This document shows, in pieces, positions 41,418 through 54,170 of a stretch of DNA of 64,000 bases. Source of the stretch: Puccinellia tenuiflora. Its lineage: Eukaryota > Streptophyta > Magnoliopsida > Poales > Poaceae. The stretch's first letter is position 1. The number at the start of each line of letters is the position of its first letter. The position numbers and the translations under genes were made by a program. The notes below the pieces were generated by a model. That model was not told the DNA's origin. It saw nothing but the letters and a program-made list of their open reading frames with translations, and searched no databases. The stretch spans positions 682,001 through 746,000 of the forward strand of contig QRDG01001367.1 of NCBI GenBank assembly GCA_012064385.1, in the 5' to 3' direction.

Positions 41418-44077
41418 GAGGCACCGAGCCCCCCCATTTCACCACACCCCATCCCAGCACCATTTCCCCACTCCCCCACCTCTCGTGCACCGCCAGGAGG
41501 GCGGGGCCGCTGCCGCAAGACCGCTGCTTCCCTTGCTCTTCTCGGAGCACCGCCGTTCCGAGGTGGACGTCGATCACGCAGCCGTGCTGCTGCTCTCTCT
41601 TTCCCTTCTCTCTGCCACTCCGTCGCATTCCCAACACCACCGCACTCACCCGAGCCCTTTTCCTCTCTATTTCGCGCACAGGAGCCTCGTCACGACCTCA
41701 CCGGAGTCGGAGCACGACCGCGGAGGAGGAGCTGATCGACGCCGACGAACCAGCCCACCCCAAGACCTGCAACTCGCCCCAGCATCTTCCCCGAGCCTCC
41801 ACCGTCGAACGCCGTCGTCTTCGCCCTCTCCCGAGCCCTAGGTGATCTTCCGCCCACCGTAGCCGTCGCCGGCACGATGGTGCCGCCCAGTTTTGGTCGT
41901 CGCCGTTCGTGGCCATCGGGGGGCCGTGGATCTAGATCCAACGGCAGCGTATCGGTTCGTTATGGTTAGGCGCTTAACGAGCTGGCCCCACACGTCAGCG
42001 TTTATTATTTTCCCGCGCACACTGTGTCCACTGACGTTGTAGGACCCACATGTCAGATTCTTCAACATTATCCAGAAAGAAATTGTTATCCAATTAAAAT
42101 TTTCAGAAGGAATTCCAGTAGTGGGCCCAACTTTGAAAATTCATATCTCGAGATCTAGACATCCAAATAAATCAAATAATATGTTCTGGAAAGCTTATGA
42201 AATTATCTAACTCACCACAGTGGTTTCATTTCATTTAGATTAATAAATAAAGAATAGTTTTAAAATGCCACAGAAGGTATAAAATCTAAACTTGCTTGTT
42301 CTGATACTCTGTAACCCAAATAATGTCAAACCAATTTTTTTACCTTAGTACTGTGATAACTTAGCTCCCCTAATTGTTGTAGAATAATTAGTCATTATTA
42401 ATTAATTGACATCTGATAAAGTAAGAAGCCTTTCTGAAATAACATTTTTTTAAACAATATGGTAAATCCAAATGAATTAAGGACCAATTTTGTTAGGTCA
42501 CATAGGTAGTGTTAGTTACCCCTAAAGGATTTAATTTTTGCAATAAATGAACTTGAGTTGTAGCAAAAACTAGAATATTAACTCTCTGGATTAAGACAAT
42601 ATTTAACCAGGGAGTTTGATAACTCAAATTGAATTAAATCCAATTTGGTTGTCGTCTACACAATCAGTAGCCTTGCTGTAGATTTTAGTTCATAATTTTG
42701 TGATCAACAGAACTGAATTTATGCAATTAAACATGAAACTCCTAGTTTCTGCCATAATTATGACTCAATTAAATAATGCGTTAATTAAATTAAGTTTGAT
42801 CCCAAAATTGTATGTTACATTGTGTGTGCAGTAGCTAAATTGTGATCTGCACCTGATGATAAAATGATGTGATGATTGCTTGATTAGTCTTAGTGATAGT
42901 TTGCATTGTTTGTTTATCGATAGACGAGAACGTTGCCGGAGCCTACGAGGAAGGGGAATACTTCGATCAGCAAGAACCCGAGAACTTTGTTGAGCAAGGC
43001 AAGCTACTTCACTAAGCTTGCTATTAATTACATTCATTTTGATCACCTGCCATATTCACAGTACTAGTGATTTGAAAACCTTTTTACAAAGACATGAAAC
43101 TATTTGCCACCTATGTAGAAATATAGAGTAGATATTCAAAAACTATAGGATGGAAAAAATATGATTTATTCCAAACTCTTTTTTTTAAAGTACCATGAAT
43201 GGGTGTGAATGCCGAATGGTCGGTATGGAAGTGGAGAATTGGTGAATGGCGATGTTTATGAAAAATGCACATTGTGTCCTAGTACTTACGTCACACCAGC
43301 CGATAACCTGTGCGACCACATCTACCCACATATGGGAAACGGCGTAGTCATATAATTTGCTCGTGTTAGTACTGGATGCCTCAACAACGAGGATGACCTC
43401 GTTCCATGAGGGGATGGTCATGGCGACCTACCCCCTGACCTGGGTCCCGGTGTCTGATGGACGGGGGATTGAAGGGCTCTGCTCGCCGGGCAGAACTACG
43501 AGTCCTCACATCTAGGTTCCTCGACGGGGGATCCTGTACTAGGTGTCGAAGGAATGGTGAATTCGTAGCGGTAGGGTCCTATACTAGCATGAGCAAAGGA
43601 CAGGCTATGGTTGGTGGCTCAAATTCGCATACACCTTGTATGGCCGGGACGTGGCAGACACGATGAGTTACCGGATGGGTGTGGGAAAAGCGTGCTACCT
43701 CTGCAGAGGGTAAAACTATTCAATAGCCGAGTCGTCAGATATGGACAGTTGGGAGGCCCTACTAGACCATGTGCAAATTTTACAAAGTTTGTAAGTTTAA
43801 AGAACAAATGTGGAGGTGATGTTACCCAACTATACCAAATGGAGTGGTATGAGTTGTTGGAGATGAATGGATCATGATGAGACATGGTCGGGAAAAAGGA
43901 GGAGTTTTGGATAAGTAATAAAAATTGTGATTTCTTTAAGGATAGTGATGAAATTATTCTTATCTTTTTCAACAAGGACATAGAGATATTTTTCAATAAA
44001 GGTATAGAGATGTTTAATAAATAAAAGTGCCTTAGAAAGCAAACATTAAAACTGGTATACACTCACGTTAGGGGTAG

Positions 44078-44104
44078 CTTGCGAGTACAATTCCCATTGT
44101 ACTC
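44078..44104 (+). promoter_or_regulatory. Inverted-repeat motif near the 3' end of the solo LTR
   Basis: CTTGCGAGTAC, ten-base loop, GTACTC. Counterpart of 9461-9484. Confidence 0.55.
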
Positions 44105-44462
44105 ATATTGGTTTCGTCCCTGGCTATTGTCTTAGCCAGATCTCGAGGAGAACTATGCTGAAGCGGAGTATGGAGACTTCTATGCGAACTAGGATCTTCG
44201 TGAGTCAGCTGCCTGTCGGGTCGTCGTTAGGACGCGTTGGACTTCTACTACGTAGCTTCCGCTGAATGCTTTTGATTTGGCCCAAGAAGGCACCTATGTA
44301 AGACTTGGTCTAAATGACCTATTATGTAAGACTTTCATTCAGTACTGTAATGGATGTAAACTTTGGTATTCAATTCGGATTATGGGCAACGACAGACTGA
44401 TCATGGGATCGTTGTGTGAACCATAATCGGGTATTTTGGACAGCTAGTCCGGGGTCCCCACA

Positions 44463-44467
44463 ATTCC
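44463..44467. repeat. Target site duplication ATTCC, right
   Basis: Pairs with 40390-40394. Confidence 0.93.
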
Positions 44468-45528
44468 TTTGTGGTGGATCTCTTTATGAGTTAATATATG
44501 TTTGAGATTGCAATTGTTTTGTTTCAGTTATGAAAGTAGATGCATATTATGTACCCCGTTCTTGTCTACTTGTTTTGATCAAGCATGTTTATGAGAGCTT
44601 GTGTGGGGGAACGTGTGCATTAGTTGGAGTAATGAGGGGGTGGCTAGTGCGGTGAAAGTGAGAGAAGTTCCGCGATCCACTGGGTATTTTTACCTTACTT
44701 TGTTGCCTCACTAGGGGATAAAGAAAAATACCATGCTACCGGAGGTGTGGGTGTGACCATTGCCACTTCTCCATGACTAGATCTAGCATGTTCTTATTTT
44801 AACTTCATGTCATAAGACTTAAAGCTATGCTCTGATTTATCTTAATTACTGAGGTGCTAAGATTTAATTCACATCTGGTGGAGTGTAAGAGAGATTAATA
44901 ACCAAAAAGATCTCTATGTTAGGACGTGATGCCCATATAATTGGTAACTTGTCATGAAACATTTTTGTTGCAATCTCATATGTTAATTCTAGTGTTCCAT
45001 TATCTACCACTTTATTAAAGAGAGAGTGCATTTGTGAAACCATGAACCCCGGTCCCATTTTTAATCATAAGAAACACCTTTCCAACAACTTTTAAGCATT
45101 TCCATTTTCTGCCATTTAAAAATCCGAAAATACAAAAATACTTTTATATCTTGCATTCACAATATAAAACCCAAAAATATCATCCATCATTGTTCCCACC
45201 ATCCTTGCATATTTATTTATCATCATTGCATATTTATTTATTGTTTTGCATTTGTTTTATTTTGATATCATTCTCACACCTTGTGCTTGACAACCACTTG
45301 GTGAGGTTGAGGGCACAAAACAATTTACTTTGTTTGTAGGTTCTCAAGAGAAGGATAAGAAGATAAATCTTTCACTACTGATTCCCCAAGAGTTCGATAT
45401 TAAACCCTCGAGTCACCCTCATGGGGGAGAACTGTCTCCTTATACTATACACTCTGCACTTGGAGTCTCAACCTAACCCATATTCTTTGACGCAGGTAAC
45501 TACGTCAAGGGCCATCAAGACAATTTTC

Positions 45529-45546
45529 TGGCGCGGTTGCCGGGGA
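45529..45546 (+). other. Primer binding site (tRNA-Asp type)
   Basis: TGGCGCGGTTGCCGGGGA, one mismatch to the Athila-type tRNA-Asp primer site, eleven bases after the LTR end at 45517. Confidence 0.9.
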
Positions 45547-45848
45547 ATCATTGTTATAAAGATTTGTCCAAGGAGTATCTCACAACAAAGTCAACTTCAT
45601 CACCTACTTGTGCTAACACCTAAGCTTGGGGAGGTTGCACCTAAGTGAGCATCATCTTATCTATCTTACCTTCAAATCATTTTATTTTGTTTGTTTTTGT
45701 CTTGCATATCATCTTTATATTTCGGTTTGCATATTTTATTTCAGTTTTGCATTTTGGGTTGCATTTGTTATTTCAGTTTGCATTGTTTAGTGTCATTTTA
45801 TTTTCAGTTTTGCATTTAAAAATTAAAAACACATAAAAATTTGCTATC

Positions 45849-46623
45849 ATGATTCTTGGGAACAAACAAAAAGTGAGTTCTCTACTAAGATCCACTTCTT
45901 ATTTTAAGCAACATCCTGGAGAAACATTAAAAGATGCTTGGGTAAGAATTAATAGGATACATTATGAAATCCTACACCTTGTGAAGATGAAAAGCTAAAT
46001 CTTTACTTTTATTATGGAATAGATCCTTGGTATCAAAATGCTTTAGATGGGGCTACAGGTGGAAGTTTTGTCTTGTCAACACCACCTTATGCAGCCATGA
46101 CTCTAAGAAGAATTTTCGGTAGCTTTGTGGGTAGTAAGAAAAAGGTGGAGGATACTACAGTAGCACTTGCATTATCTAAAGGTAAACTTGAAGCCAAATT
46201 AGAGAAAAACTACCAAATAAAGAGGATTTTGAACAACTAGCATCTTATTATGAAAACATCATTCCCAGGATAGACAATGAACTAGTTAATGTTATGCAAA
46301 AACTAAGATTATGTGAGAAAGAATTTCTTGAAAAAGATGTTTACCTCAACAGAATTGAGGAAAAGTTGGTTTGTGTTAGTGATTCATTAAAGAAAAACCC
46401 ATCATTTAAACATATGAAGGAAGCTCCTGTTAAGAAACAAGTTTGGGTTGAGAAAGAAAGAAAAGTTGAGGAAGTTAAAATGCTTAATGAAGTCAAGGAA
46501 CCACTATTTGACTTAGATAATTGTAGCTTGCATGAATTAATATCTATCTTACAAAAAGTTGCAAGTGATCCTTCCATCAACTCTAACCAAGCAGGTTTTC
46601 TTATATTGCTAATCATGTTTTAA
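45849..46623 (+). pseudogene. Athila-like Gag, multiply frameshifted
   Basis: ATG at 45849 opens MILGNKQKVSSLLRSTSYF, then KQHPGETLKDAWVRINRIHY, the Gag core. The frame breaks near 45980 and resumes as CEDEKLNLYFYYGIDPWYQN and GATGGSFVLSTPPYAAMTL, breaks again near 46210, and the C-terminal coiled-coil part (46294-46620, LCEKEFLEKDVYLNRIEEKL to LDNCSLHELISILQKVASDP) stays open. No zinc knuckle. Related to the minus-strand Athila-like Gag at 27493 only at the domain level; length and linker composition differ, so these are two families. Confidence 0.75.
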
Positions 46624-46681
46624 AATGAAAGATTGCTAGGTGCAACCAAGAAGCTATGATACCACCTAAGCTTGGGGATGT

Positions 46682-47108
46682 ATGGATTCCCAAAGTACTA
46701 GTACCATTGGAAAAGAGACACACCATGCTATATTAGATCTAGGATCTAGTGTCTCCGTTTTATCTAAAGAATTATATGAAGTTCTTGAATTAAAGAATCT
46801 TGAAAAATGCTCAATTGAACTTGCACTTGCTGATGATTCCATTAAACATGCTTCAGGAAAAGTAAGTGATGTTATGGTAGAGTTGCATATGACATTTGTA
46901 CCTGTTGATTTTCTAATCATGGATATGGGGAAAAACCTCTAGTCCGATTATTCTTGGAAGACCTTTTCTTCGTACCACAGGTGCTATCATTGATTCAAAA
47001 GAAGGGAATGTGAAGTTTCAGTTTCCACACAAGAAGTGCATGGAACACTTCCCAAGGAAGAGGGACACACCAAAGTTCAAGTTCCCTCACGAGCTTCGCC
47101 AACAATAA
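46682..47108 (+). pseudogene. Athila-like aspartic protease region, frameshifted
   Basis: MDSQSTSTIGKETHHAILDL, with DLGSSVSVLSKELYE at the active-site position, then LALADDSIKHASGKVSDVMV and PVDFLIMDM. An indel near 46935 ends the frame at 46942; the other frame continues with PIILGRPFLRTTGAIIDSKE, KFQFPHKKCMEHFPRK and a stop at 47106-47108. The conserved aagcgctttacgggaggcaa that follows marks the end of coding in Athila-type elements. Confidence 0.8.
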
Positions 47109-49458
47109 GTATCAAGTAAGAAGCCTAGCTATATGGCTATAAAGAAAGCGCTTTACGGGAGGCAACCCGGTTGTTTTTTTTTATTTTCTTTGTGTCCTCT
47201 TTCTGTAACAAGAGACTTAGTTTTTAGTTTTGTTTCTGGAATTTTTAATAAAGTGCCAAGTTTTACCTATTTTCGTATGAAAAAGTTGCTATTTGCATTC
47301 GGAGATTGTATTCCAGCACGAATCTGTGCATGGTTTGATTTTTCATTCCTATTCTGTAACTTAGAATGAGCTGAAATTTTTACTGTAACTGCAACTTTTC
47401 ATCCTCTGTATGCCTGAATTGTTTCAGAATTTTCAACATGTTTAAGTCGGGTGGACAAATGCGTTTCTCAGCTGCTGTTTTTCTGGACAGATTCTGTCCC
47501 ATTTTGTTTGATGCATTCTTTGAACTTTTAACTTGAATCTTTTTGATAAAATTGAGTTTATAAGTAGGCATACAACATTATACACACTCTGGACATTAAT
47601 ATGAATTTTTTTCTAAGGATTCTATGCAGCAAGTAATTCATTTGTCTATCACTAATAATGTCACCCCACAGAAAAGAAATGGGAGAAACAGTGTTTTGAA
47701 GTTTTTTCACAGGGATTAGAGGAGATGCACCAAGAGCTATCCAAGGATGGTGAAGACCATAAGCTTGGGAATGTGAAGACAACCCCACTGGACCAACACA
47801 CACTCTCGGTTTGCACACGTCTAACTTCTGTTTTTCGATCAATGCACTTTATCGCATAAACTTGGAGCGTCTTTTATTTGCTTTTTATTTTGGTTTTTGT
47901 TTTGAGACCACCACTATCATTTTTATATGAGAGAGCTACTGAAAGTTTGGGTTGAATTAAGTTGGATGCTATAATAAGATTGGGAAAGGGATGTTTGAGT
48001 TGATTTAAAAAGATACATATAGTTGCATGATTCATGTGCTTTTTAATGAGTATTAATTTGCAAGTGTTTTATCAAGAGCTATCTCTTATTCAGGTTTTGA
48101 TGCTGAATGTTACTTTACTTTGTTTAAAATGGATTGGTTAGTTCTATGGACACTTGTGCATGCATTTAGATGGTCAACTTTCTCCCTTTTGCTAGCCCAA
48201 AAATTCCAACAAGTAAAAACTTGTTTTCCAACACCTTCAACCAAAGTTTTTCCAGTGAGTCCACCATATCTACCTATTAGCTTTATGCTATTCCGAGTAT
48301 GTTTATCATGTTACTTTGTGTTATCTATACCTCTGAATTAAAATGCTTATGTTATTGATTGTTATGGGAAAAGTTGGTTAAATAGCTCTCACACCTTACT
48401 ATTGCATTTAATAAACATGAACCATTGTGATTAAAATTATGAAGTTGTGAATTTGACAAGAGTCTTGGTTGCTAGTTAGCCCAAATGTGCTGTCACATGG
48501 CAAGCTTTCAACATTGCACTAAATTATATCTAGTTGATATCATGTACTTTTGTTTATGGATGCTTATCATGGTGCCAAATAAATGTGGAAATTTAGTAGG
48601 TTTAAGTAGTTGTATAAATGGCTAGAGAGATACCTGGGCCTCCAATCTAAGCCATGCTGTCATGGTGGAAATTTACTTACATGCTATGTGAACCTTCAGT
48701 GATACACCTCATAATAAAAGGCTATATCAATAGTAAATAAAAAGGGTGTTGAGATTGTTCCTTATGTTTGTTTGTCTTGTCATTTTGACATGGGCTTATT
48801 ACATGTCCTAGGACAAGAGGTACCCCAGTTAACCCTCTTAATGACGCTATTATACAACGCTTTTACTTGAACTTGCTTTGTTTCCCAAGTTGAGTAACAC
48901 CATGGTGTAGGTACTCATATTCAAGGGGCATGAAACTTTCAACCATTGCTTTGTCAAGCACACTACTCATATTTGCCTTCACTTTAAACTTTAACCATTC
49001 AAGATGTTATGATAAGGGGTAATGAGAGCTTGACACCAATACCACATTGCAAACATTAACTTAAGTAGAAGTATTTGGAAGCTAGATGAAACTTGTTCAT
49101 GTTTTACCTCTGCTCATTTATATATCTTTCCAAAGTGTCCACCTTTTATATTCAGATTTATAAGAGTGCTCTATGACCATTATAGGATGTTTTTACTTTT
49201 CATTATGCATACATTTGGTCCATAGTACTTTCTTCTATTTTATTGATATCACTTTATATCATTGAACTATCATTGAGTAATTGATATCACTTTATAATCT
49301 ATCTTACATATTGCTACTCCTTTAAAGAATGAATCATTTGACTTTATGTAGCAATAATAATCATCTTTTATATCCTTTGATAATAATTAAATGCAAAGTT
49401 CATGTTGGTTTTATCACCTTCATACTCGAGGATGAGTATAGGTTAAGCTTGGGAATGT
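47109..49458 (+). other. Non-coding 3' internal region and PPT
   Basis: 2.3 kb of T-rich sequence with no domain-bearing ORF. The PPT-like word taagcttggga occurs at 47760 and again directly before the 3' LTR (49444-49456); related words are at 45622 and 46667 within the coding part. Confidence 0.7.
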
Positions 49459-50836
49459 TGATGCATGTAAAATGCATACATGAACTTTGCATTATATCAC
49501 TTATATTTCAATAATATTTGCATCATATAAGGGTTATATCATTGTTTTCCAGAGGGGAGCGCCGTCGAAACACAGAAACACCGAAACAGAGACCTGGAGC
49601 TGCAGATTGGAGGGGGAAAACTCCGGCGGGGCGCTGCCGGTGTGGTCTCCATCTCCCCCAACGTCATCTCCACCGTCTCCATGATGAAGAGGGAGTAGTC
49701 CACCCCTGGACTATGGGTTTGTGGAAGTAACTTATGTATCTATCCTCTCTCTTGAGCTTCACTAATTAGCACCGTATGAGCTGCCGAACATGATTACGGT
49801 CATCTATGTAATTCCTTTGTGGTGGATCTCTTTATGAGTTAATATATGTTTGAGATTGCAATTGTTTTGTTTCAGTTATGAAAGTAGATGCATATTATGT
49901 ACCCCGTTCTTGTATACTTGTTTTGATTAAGCATGTTTATGAGAGCTTGTGTGGGGGAACATGTGCATTAGTTGGAGTAATGAGGGGGTGGCTAGTGCGG
50001 TGAAAGTGAGAGAAGTTCCGCGATCCACTTGGGTATTTTTACCTTACTTTGTTGCCTCACTAGGGATAAAGAAAAATACCATGCTACCGGAGGTGTGGGT
50101 GTGACCATTGCCACTTCTCCATGACTAGATCTAGCATGTTCTTATTTTAACTTCATGTCATAAGACTTAAAGCTATGCTCTGATTCACATCTTGGTGGAG
50201 TGTAAGAGAGATTAATAACCAAAAGATCTCTATGTTAGGACGTGATGCCCATATAATTAGTAACTTGTCATGAAACCTTTTTTATTGCAATCTTATATGT
50301 TAATTCTAGTGTTCCATTGTCTACCACTTTATTAAAGAGAGAGTGCATTTGTGAAACCATGAACCCCGGTCTATTTTTAATCATAAGAAACACCTTTCCA
50401 ACAACTTTTAAGCATTTTCCATTTTCTGCCATTTAAAAATCCGAAAATACAAAAATATTTTTATATCTTGCATTCACAATATAAAACCCAAAAATATCAT
50501 CCATCATTGTTCCCACCATCCTTGCATATTTATTTATCATCATTGCATATTTATTTATTGTTTTGCATTTGTTTTATTTTGATATCATTCTCACACCTTG
50601 TGCATGACAACCACTTGGTGAGGTTGAGGGCACAAAACAATTTACTTTGTTTGGAGGTTCTCAAGAGAAGGATAAGAAGATAAATATTTCACTACTGATT
50701 CCCCTAGAGTTCGATATTAAACCCTCGAGTCACCCCTCGTGGGGAAAATTGTCTTCCCTATACTATACACTCTGCGCTTGGAGTCTCAACCTAACCCATA
50801 TTCTTTTGACGCAGGTAACTACGTCAAGGGCCATCA
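49459..50836 (+). repeat. 3' LTR of the plus-strand Athila-like element
   Basis: 1378 bp, TGATGCATGT...GGGCCATCA. Lacks the 307 bp described above and has the empty ATTCC site of the solo LTR. Otherwise closely matches the 5' LTR. Confidence 0.93.
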
Positions 50837-50841
50837 TCATG
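50837..50841. repeat. Target site duplication TCATG, right
   Basis: Pairs with 39728-39732. Confidence 0.9.
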
Positions 50842-51104
50842 TCGGTATTTTTTTCATTCTTATGTGTTGGTTAGGGGCCTTAATTTTCAATTGGGATAAA
50901 GCCCAAACTTGTTATCCGCACACGAGTTTGTTTCTAAGATGAACATTGGGGAAAATAAGCTCCTCATGTATTTGGCAACACAAAAAGACCAATGAATACA
51001 AAGCTGCAACATATATAATGCAGATAAGGAAGGCCTCTAGAAGTTGTTCCCATGGACTAAACAGCTCGCTGAGTTTTCAAATATTTCCTCACACGGGTAT
51101 GATA
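50842..51104. other. Unassigned spacer before unit 2
   Basis: No coding or repeat signal recognised. Similarity to unit 1 starts near 51105 (agaacaagcttcaatc). Confidence 0.4.
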
Positions 51105-51669
51105 AGCCCAGAACAAGCTTCAATCTTGTAGTGGTTAACACTGCATTTGGCATTACAGTGTTGGTTAGCTTACCGTTTGGCTCATAGTGTTTTCTTTGGT
51201 ACTTCAGTGACTACGTCTCTACATCCGTTACAGATTTCCATTGTTCAAGTAATACTTCATGGATATAAGCACAACATGGAGCTAGCCAGCTAGGCTAGTT
51301 AACATTGATACACATAAGAAATTATTAGTAATTAATGTGACGAGACTCACTACTGGAAAATGAGTCTCTGCCGGGTGGTTCGGCCTTTGCCGAGTGCAAA
51401 AACACGGGACACCCGGCAAAGAGCCTCTATGCCAAGTCCATGACAAAAGCACTCGGCAAAATGACGCACACTCGGTAAAGAGCATCTTCGCCGAGTGACC
51501 CCTATTTAGGCACTCGGCAAAGAGCATTTTGTCGGCAAACGAAAGGAATTGCACTCGGCGAATTTTCTGTGTCGACAAAAGGACTTGCCACGTGGCACCT
51601 GATGACCGGACTGACGGTGACATGACGGTAGAAAATCTTCGCCGAGTGCCCCTCTCGACGAAGATGTAC

Positions 51670-53466
51670 TTTTTCATTTTTTAAGCACCAAAAATGGCTT
51701 TTTTGTGAATCAAGTACAAACAATATGGTGCAAAATTGCACCAATGAAATTTTCACACAGTGGTCCATATTTGATGGATAATCCCCAAATATTAGGAATT
51801 TTCTCGATTTCTACCTAATTTCGCACATTTAAATGACTTTATGTTGATTTTCCGAAAGTAATTCCAATTTGAGCTACAAGTGTGTGATAGTTTGCTCTGA
51901 AATTTTTCCAAAAATCATTTTAAGGTACAAAAGTAGTGATTGTCTGACAGAACCGTCGATAGTTCTAAAAAATTTAACCCCTCTCAATGAATAGACATGG
52001 TGGCCATTTTGACCATTTTTTCAAAAAAAATTCAAAGAAAGTGAAAAAATACTCAAAAAAAGTAATCCTTTGGCATGGAGTCCTTTTATGTGTACTAGTT
52101 GCTAGGAAAAATGATAAACTTGATTTTTGACAAATTTTTCAAAAGAATCCTTCACAAAAAGGTCTATCATCTATAAACCTATATAGGTTTCAAGCCAAAC
52201 GACCAAGATATGACCATTCCCGTGACATAGTTTGTGACAATGTGCCGATATTTGGCACATAGGTGTATCTTGGAATGATAAACAATGTTACCGAACAAAG
52301 TTTTTTCGAATTATTTTTCTAAATATCATTTTTCATTTTCTAAGTGCCAAAAATGACTTTTTTTGTGAAGCAAGTACAAACAATATGGTGCAAAATTGCA
52401 CCAATGCAATTCTCACACAAAGTAGTCCATATTTGAAGGATAATCCCCAAATATTAGGAATTTTCTCGATTTCTACCTAATTTCGCACATTTAAATGACT
52501 TTATGTTGATTTTCCAAAAGTAATTCCAATTTGAGCTACAAGTGTGTGACAGTTTGCTCTGAAATTTTTCTAAAAATCATTTTAAGGTAGAAAAGTAGTA
52601 ATTGTTTCACAGAACCGTCGATAGTTTTAAAAAATTCAACCCCTCTCAATGAATAGACATGGTGGCCATTTTGACCATTTATTCAAAAAAGTCAAAGAGA
52701 GTGAAAAATACTCAAAAAACGTAATCCTTTGGCATGGAGTCCTTTTATGTGTACTAGTTGCAAGGAAAAATGATAAACTTGATTTTTGACAAATTTTTCA
52801 AAAGAATCCTTCACAAAAAGGTCTATCATCTATAAACATATATATGTTTCAAGCCAAACGACCAAGATATGACCATTCCCGTGACATAGTTTGTGATAAT
52901 GTGCCCATATTTGGCACATAGGTGTATCTTGGTATGATAAACAATGTTACTGAACAAAGATTTTTCGAATTATTTTTCTAAATATCATTTTTCATTTTCT
53001 AATTAAGTGCCAAAAATGACTTTTCTTGTGAAGCAAGTGCAAAACAATATGGTGCAAAATTGCACCAATGCAATTTTCACACAAAGTAGTCCATATTTGA
53101 TGGATAATCCCCAAATATTAGAAATTTTCTCGATTTCTACCTAATTTCGCACATTTATATGACTTTATGTTGATTTTCCGAAAGTAATTCCAATTTGAAC
53201 TACAAGTGTGTGATAGTTTGCTCTGAATTTTTTTCAAAAATCATTTTAAGGTACAAAACTAGTGATTATTTCATAGAACCATCGATAGTTTTAAAAAATT
53301 CATTCCCTCTCAATGAATAGACATGGTGGCCATTTTGACTATTTTTTTCAAAAAAGTCAAAGAAACTGAAAAAATACTCAAATAAAGTAATCCTTTTGCA
53401 TGGAATCCTTTTATGTGTACTAGTTGCTAGTAAAAATAATAAACTTGATTTTCGACAAATTTTTCT
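51670..53466. repeat. Three tandem 660 bp units inside the CACTA element
   Basis: Units start near 51670, 52328 and 52988. Each contains caatatggtgcaaaattgca, cccaaatattaggaattttc, tttatgttgattttccgaaa and tcaatgaatagacatggtgg. The third is cut off near 53466. Confidence 0.93.
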
Positions 53467-53539
53467 AGAGAATCGTAATTTCGCACATTGCAAACACATG
53501 GTAAAGAATCCTTTCGTTCTAATTGGTTGGGAGGAGTTT

Positions 53540-54170
53540 CACGCGGATCACGTCTCTGAGCCGTTAGATCTTGCAGGATCCAAAGGTTAAATCGGTCCGT
53601 GGAAACCCTCCCTCTCTATCCTTCTTATCCCCTCCCTCTCTCTCTCCTTTTCTGCTCCACACAAACCTTGTCTCTCTCGCTCTTCTCTCTTCTCCCGTTT
53701 CCGATTCCGGCGCGCGGACGACGATGCTTGGCGGCGGCGACGGGATGACGCCCACCAGCCACGAAGACGACGCCGGCCTCCGCCACGGAGTAGCTCCACC
53801 TCTGGTGTTGCGGCTGGCGCTCCACCGCGATGCTCCACCTGCTCTATTCCAAGTTCGGCGCTCCAAGCTCGAGGCCTAGCTCCCGGCCTTCCGTGACGCA
53901 TGCGGCCTCACCATCGTCCTGCTCTCGCCCGTGATTCACCAGTCGGACCCGGCAAGTCCACGGAGCTACTCGGCACCTCGCCCGTCCCCGACGCCAGCTC
54001 TATGACCTCCGGGTCCGACGGCTGCACCTCCGTGTCTCTCCCACGTCGGCGTCCTCCCCGTGCCTCCCTCCGCCCCGCATCGGCGTCCTCGCCCGTCCCC
54101 GCATCGGCTTCCTCGCCCGTCCCGGCATCGGCGTCCTCGCCCGTCCCCGCGTCGGCGTCATTTTTTTTTC
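53540..54170 (+). other. GC-rich gene-like segment carried by the CACTA element
   Basis: Composition changes abruptly to a CT-rich leader (53605-53700) followed by GC-rich sequence with several overlapping ORFs on both strands, none with a recognisable domain. This looks like a captured 5' end of a host gene, common in CACTA elements, but the source is not identified. Confidence 0.5.
54077..54156 (+). repeat. 24 bp minisatellite, 3.3 copies
   Basis: Unit gcatcggcgtcctcgcccgt plus cccc repeats at 54077, 54101 and 54125, with a partial copy at 54149. In the + frame from 53900 it encodes an 8-residue PASASSPV-type repeat. Confidence 0.88.

Larger units (their letters stand above)
40395..44462 (+). 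repeat. Solo LTR (4068 bp) of a Ty3/gypsy chromovirus-like family
   Basis: Begins TGTAACATCCCAG and ends GGGGTCCCCACA with ATTCC on both sides. No internal domain, PBS, PPT or internal direct repeat of its ends, so it is a single LTR left by recombination. The plus orientation is supported by the TATA box near 41411 and by features shared with the chromovirus LTR at 8943 (TGTA...ACA ends; CTTGCGAGTAC...GTACTC motif at 44078-44104). The GC-rich 40940-41960 part yields spurious ORFs. Confidence 0.9.
39733..45517 (+). repeat. 5' LTR of the plus-strand Athila-like element (split by solo LTR)
   Basis: TGATGCATGT...GGGCCATCA; 1712 bp once the nested solo LTR and one ATTCC are removed. A TATA box at 40104-40111 (ctataaaa) lies in the 307 bp segment that the 3' LTR has lost. 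Confidence 0.92.
39733..50836 (+). mobile_element. Athila-like gag/protease-only element with a nested solo LTR
   Basis: Plus-strand element: 5' LTR 39733-45517 (interrupted), PBS 45529-45546, broken gag and protease 45849-47108, long non-coding 3' part, PPT before 49459 and 3' LTR 49459-50836. TCATG flanks both ends. No RT, RNase H or integrase. It lies between the two copies of the segmental duplication. Confidence 0.93.

Noticed and set aside
41093..41845. 250-codon ORF in the solo LTR
   Set aside because: It lies in a GC-rich LTR stretch that is open in several frames on both strands, has no domain, overlaps the LTR core promoter and is not conserved as a protein signal.
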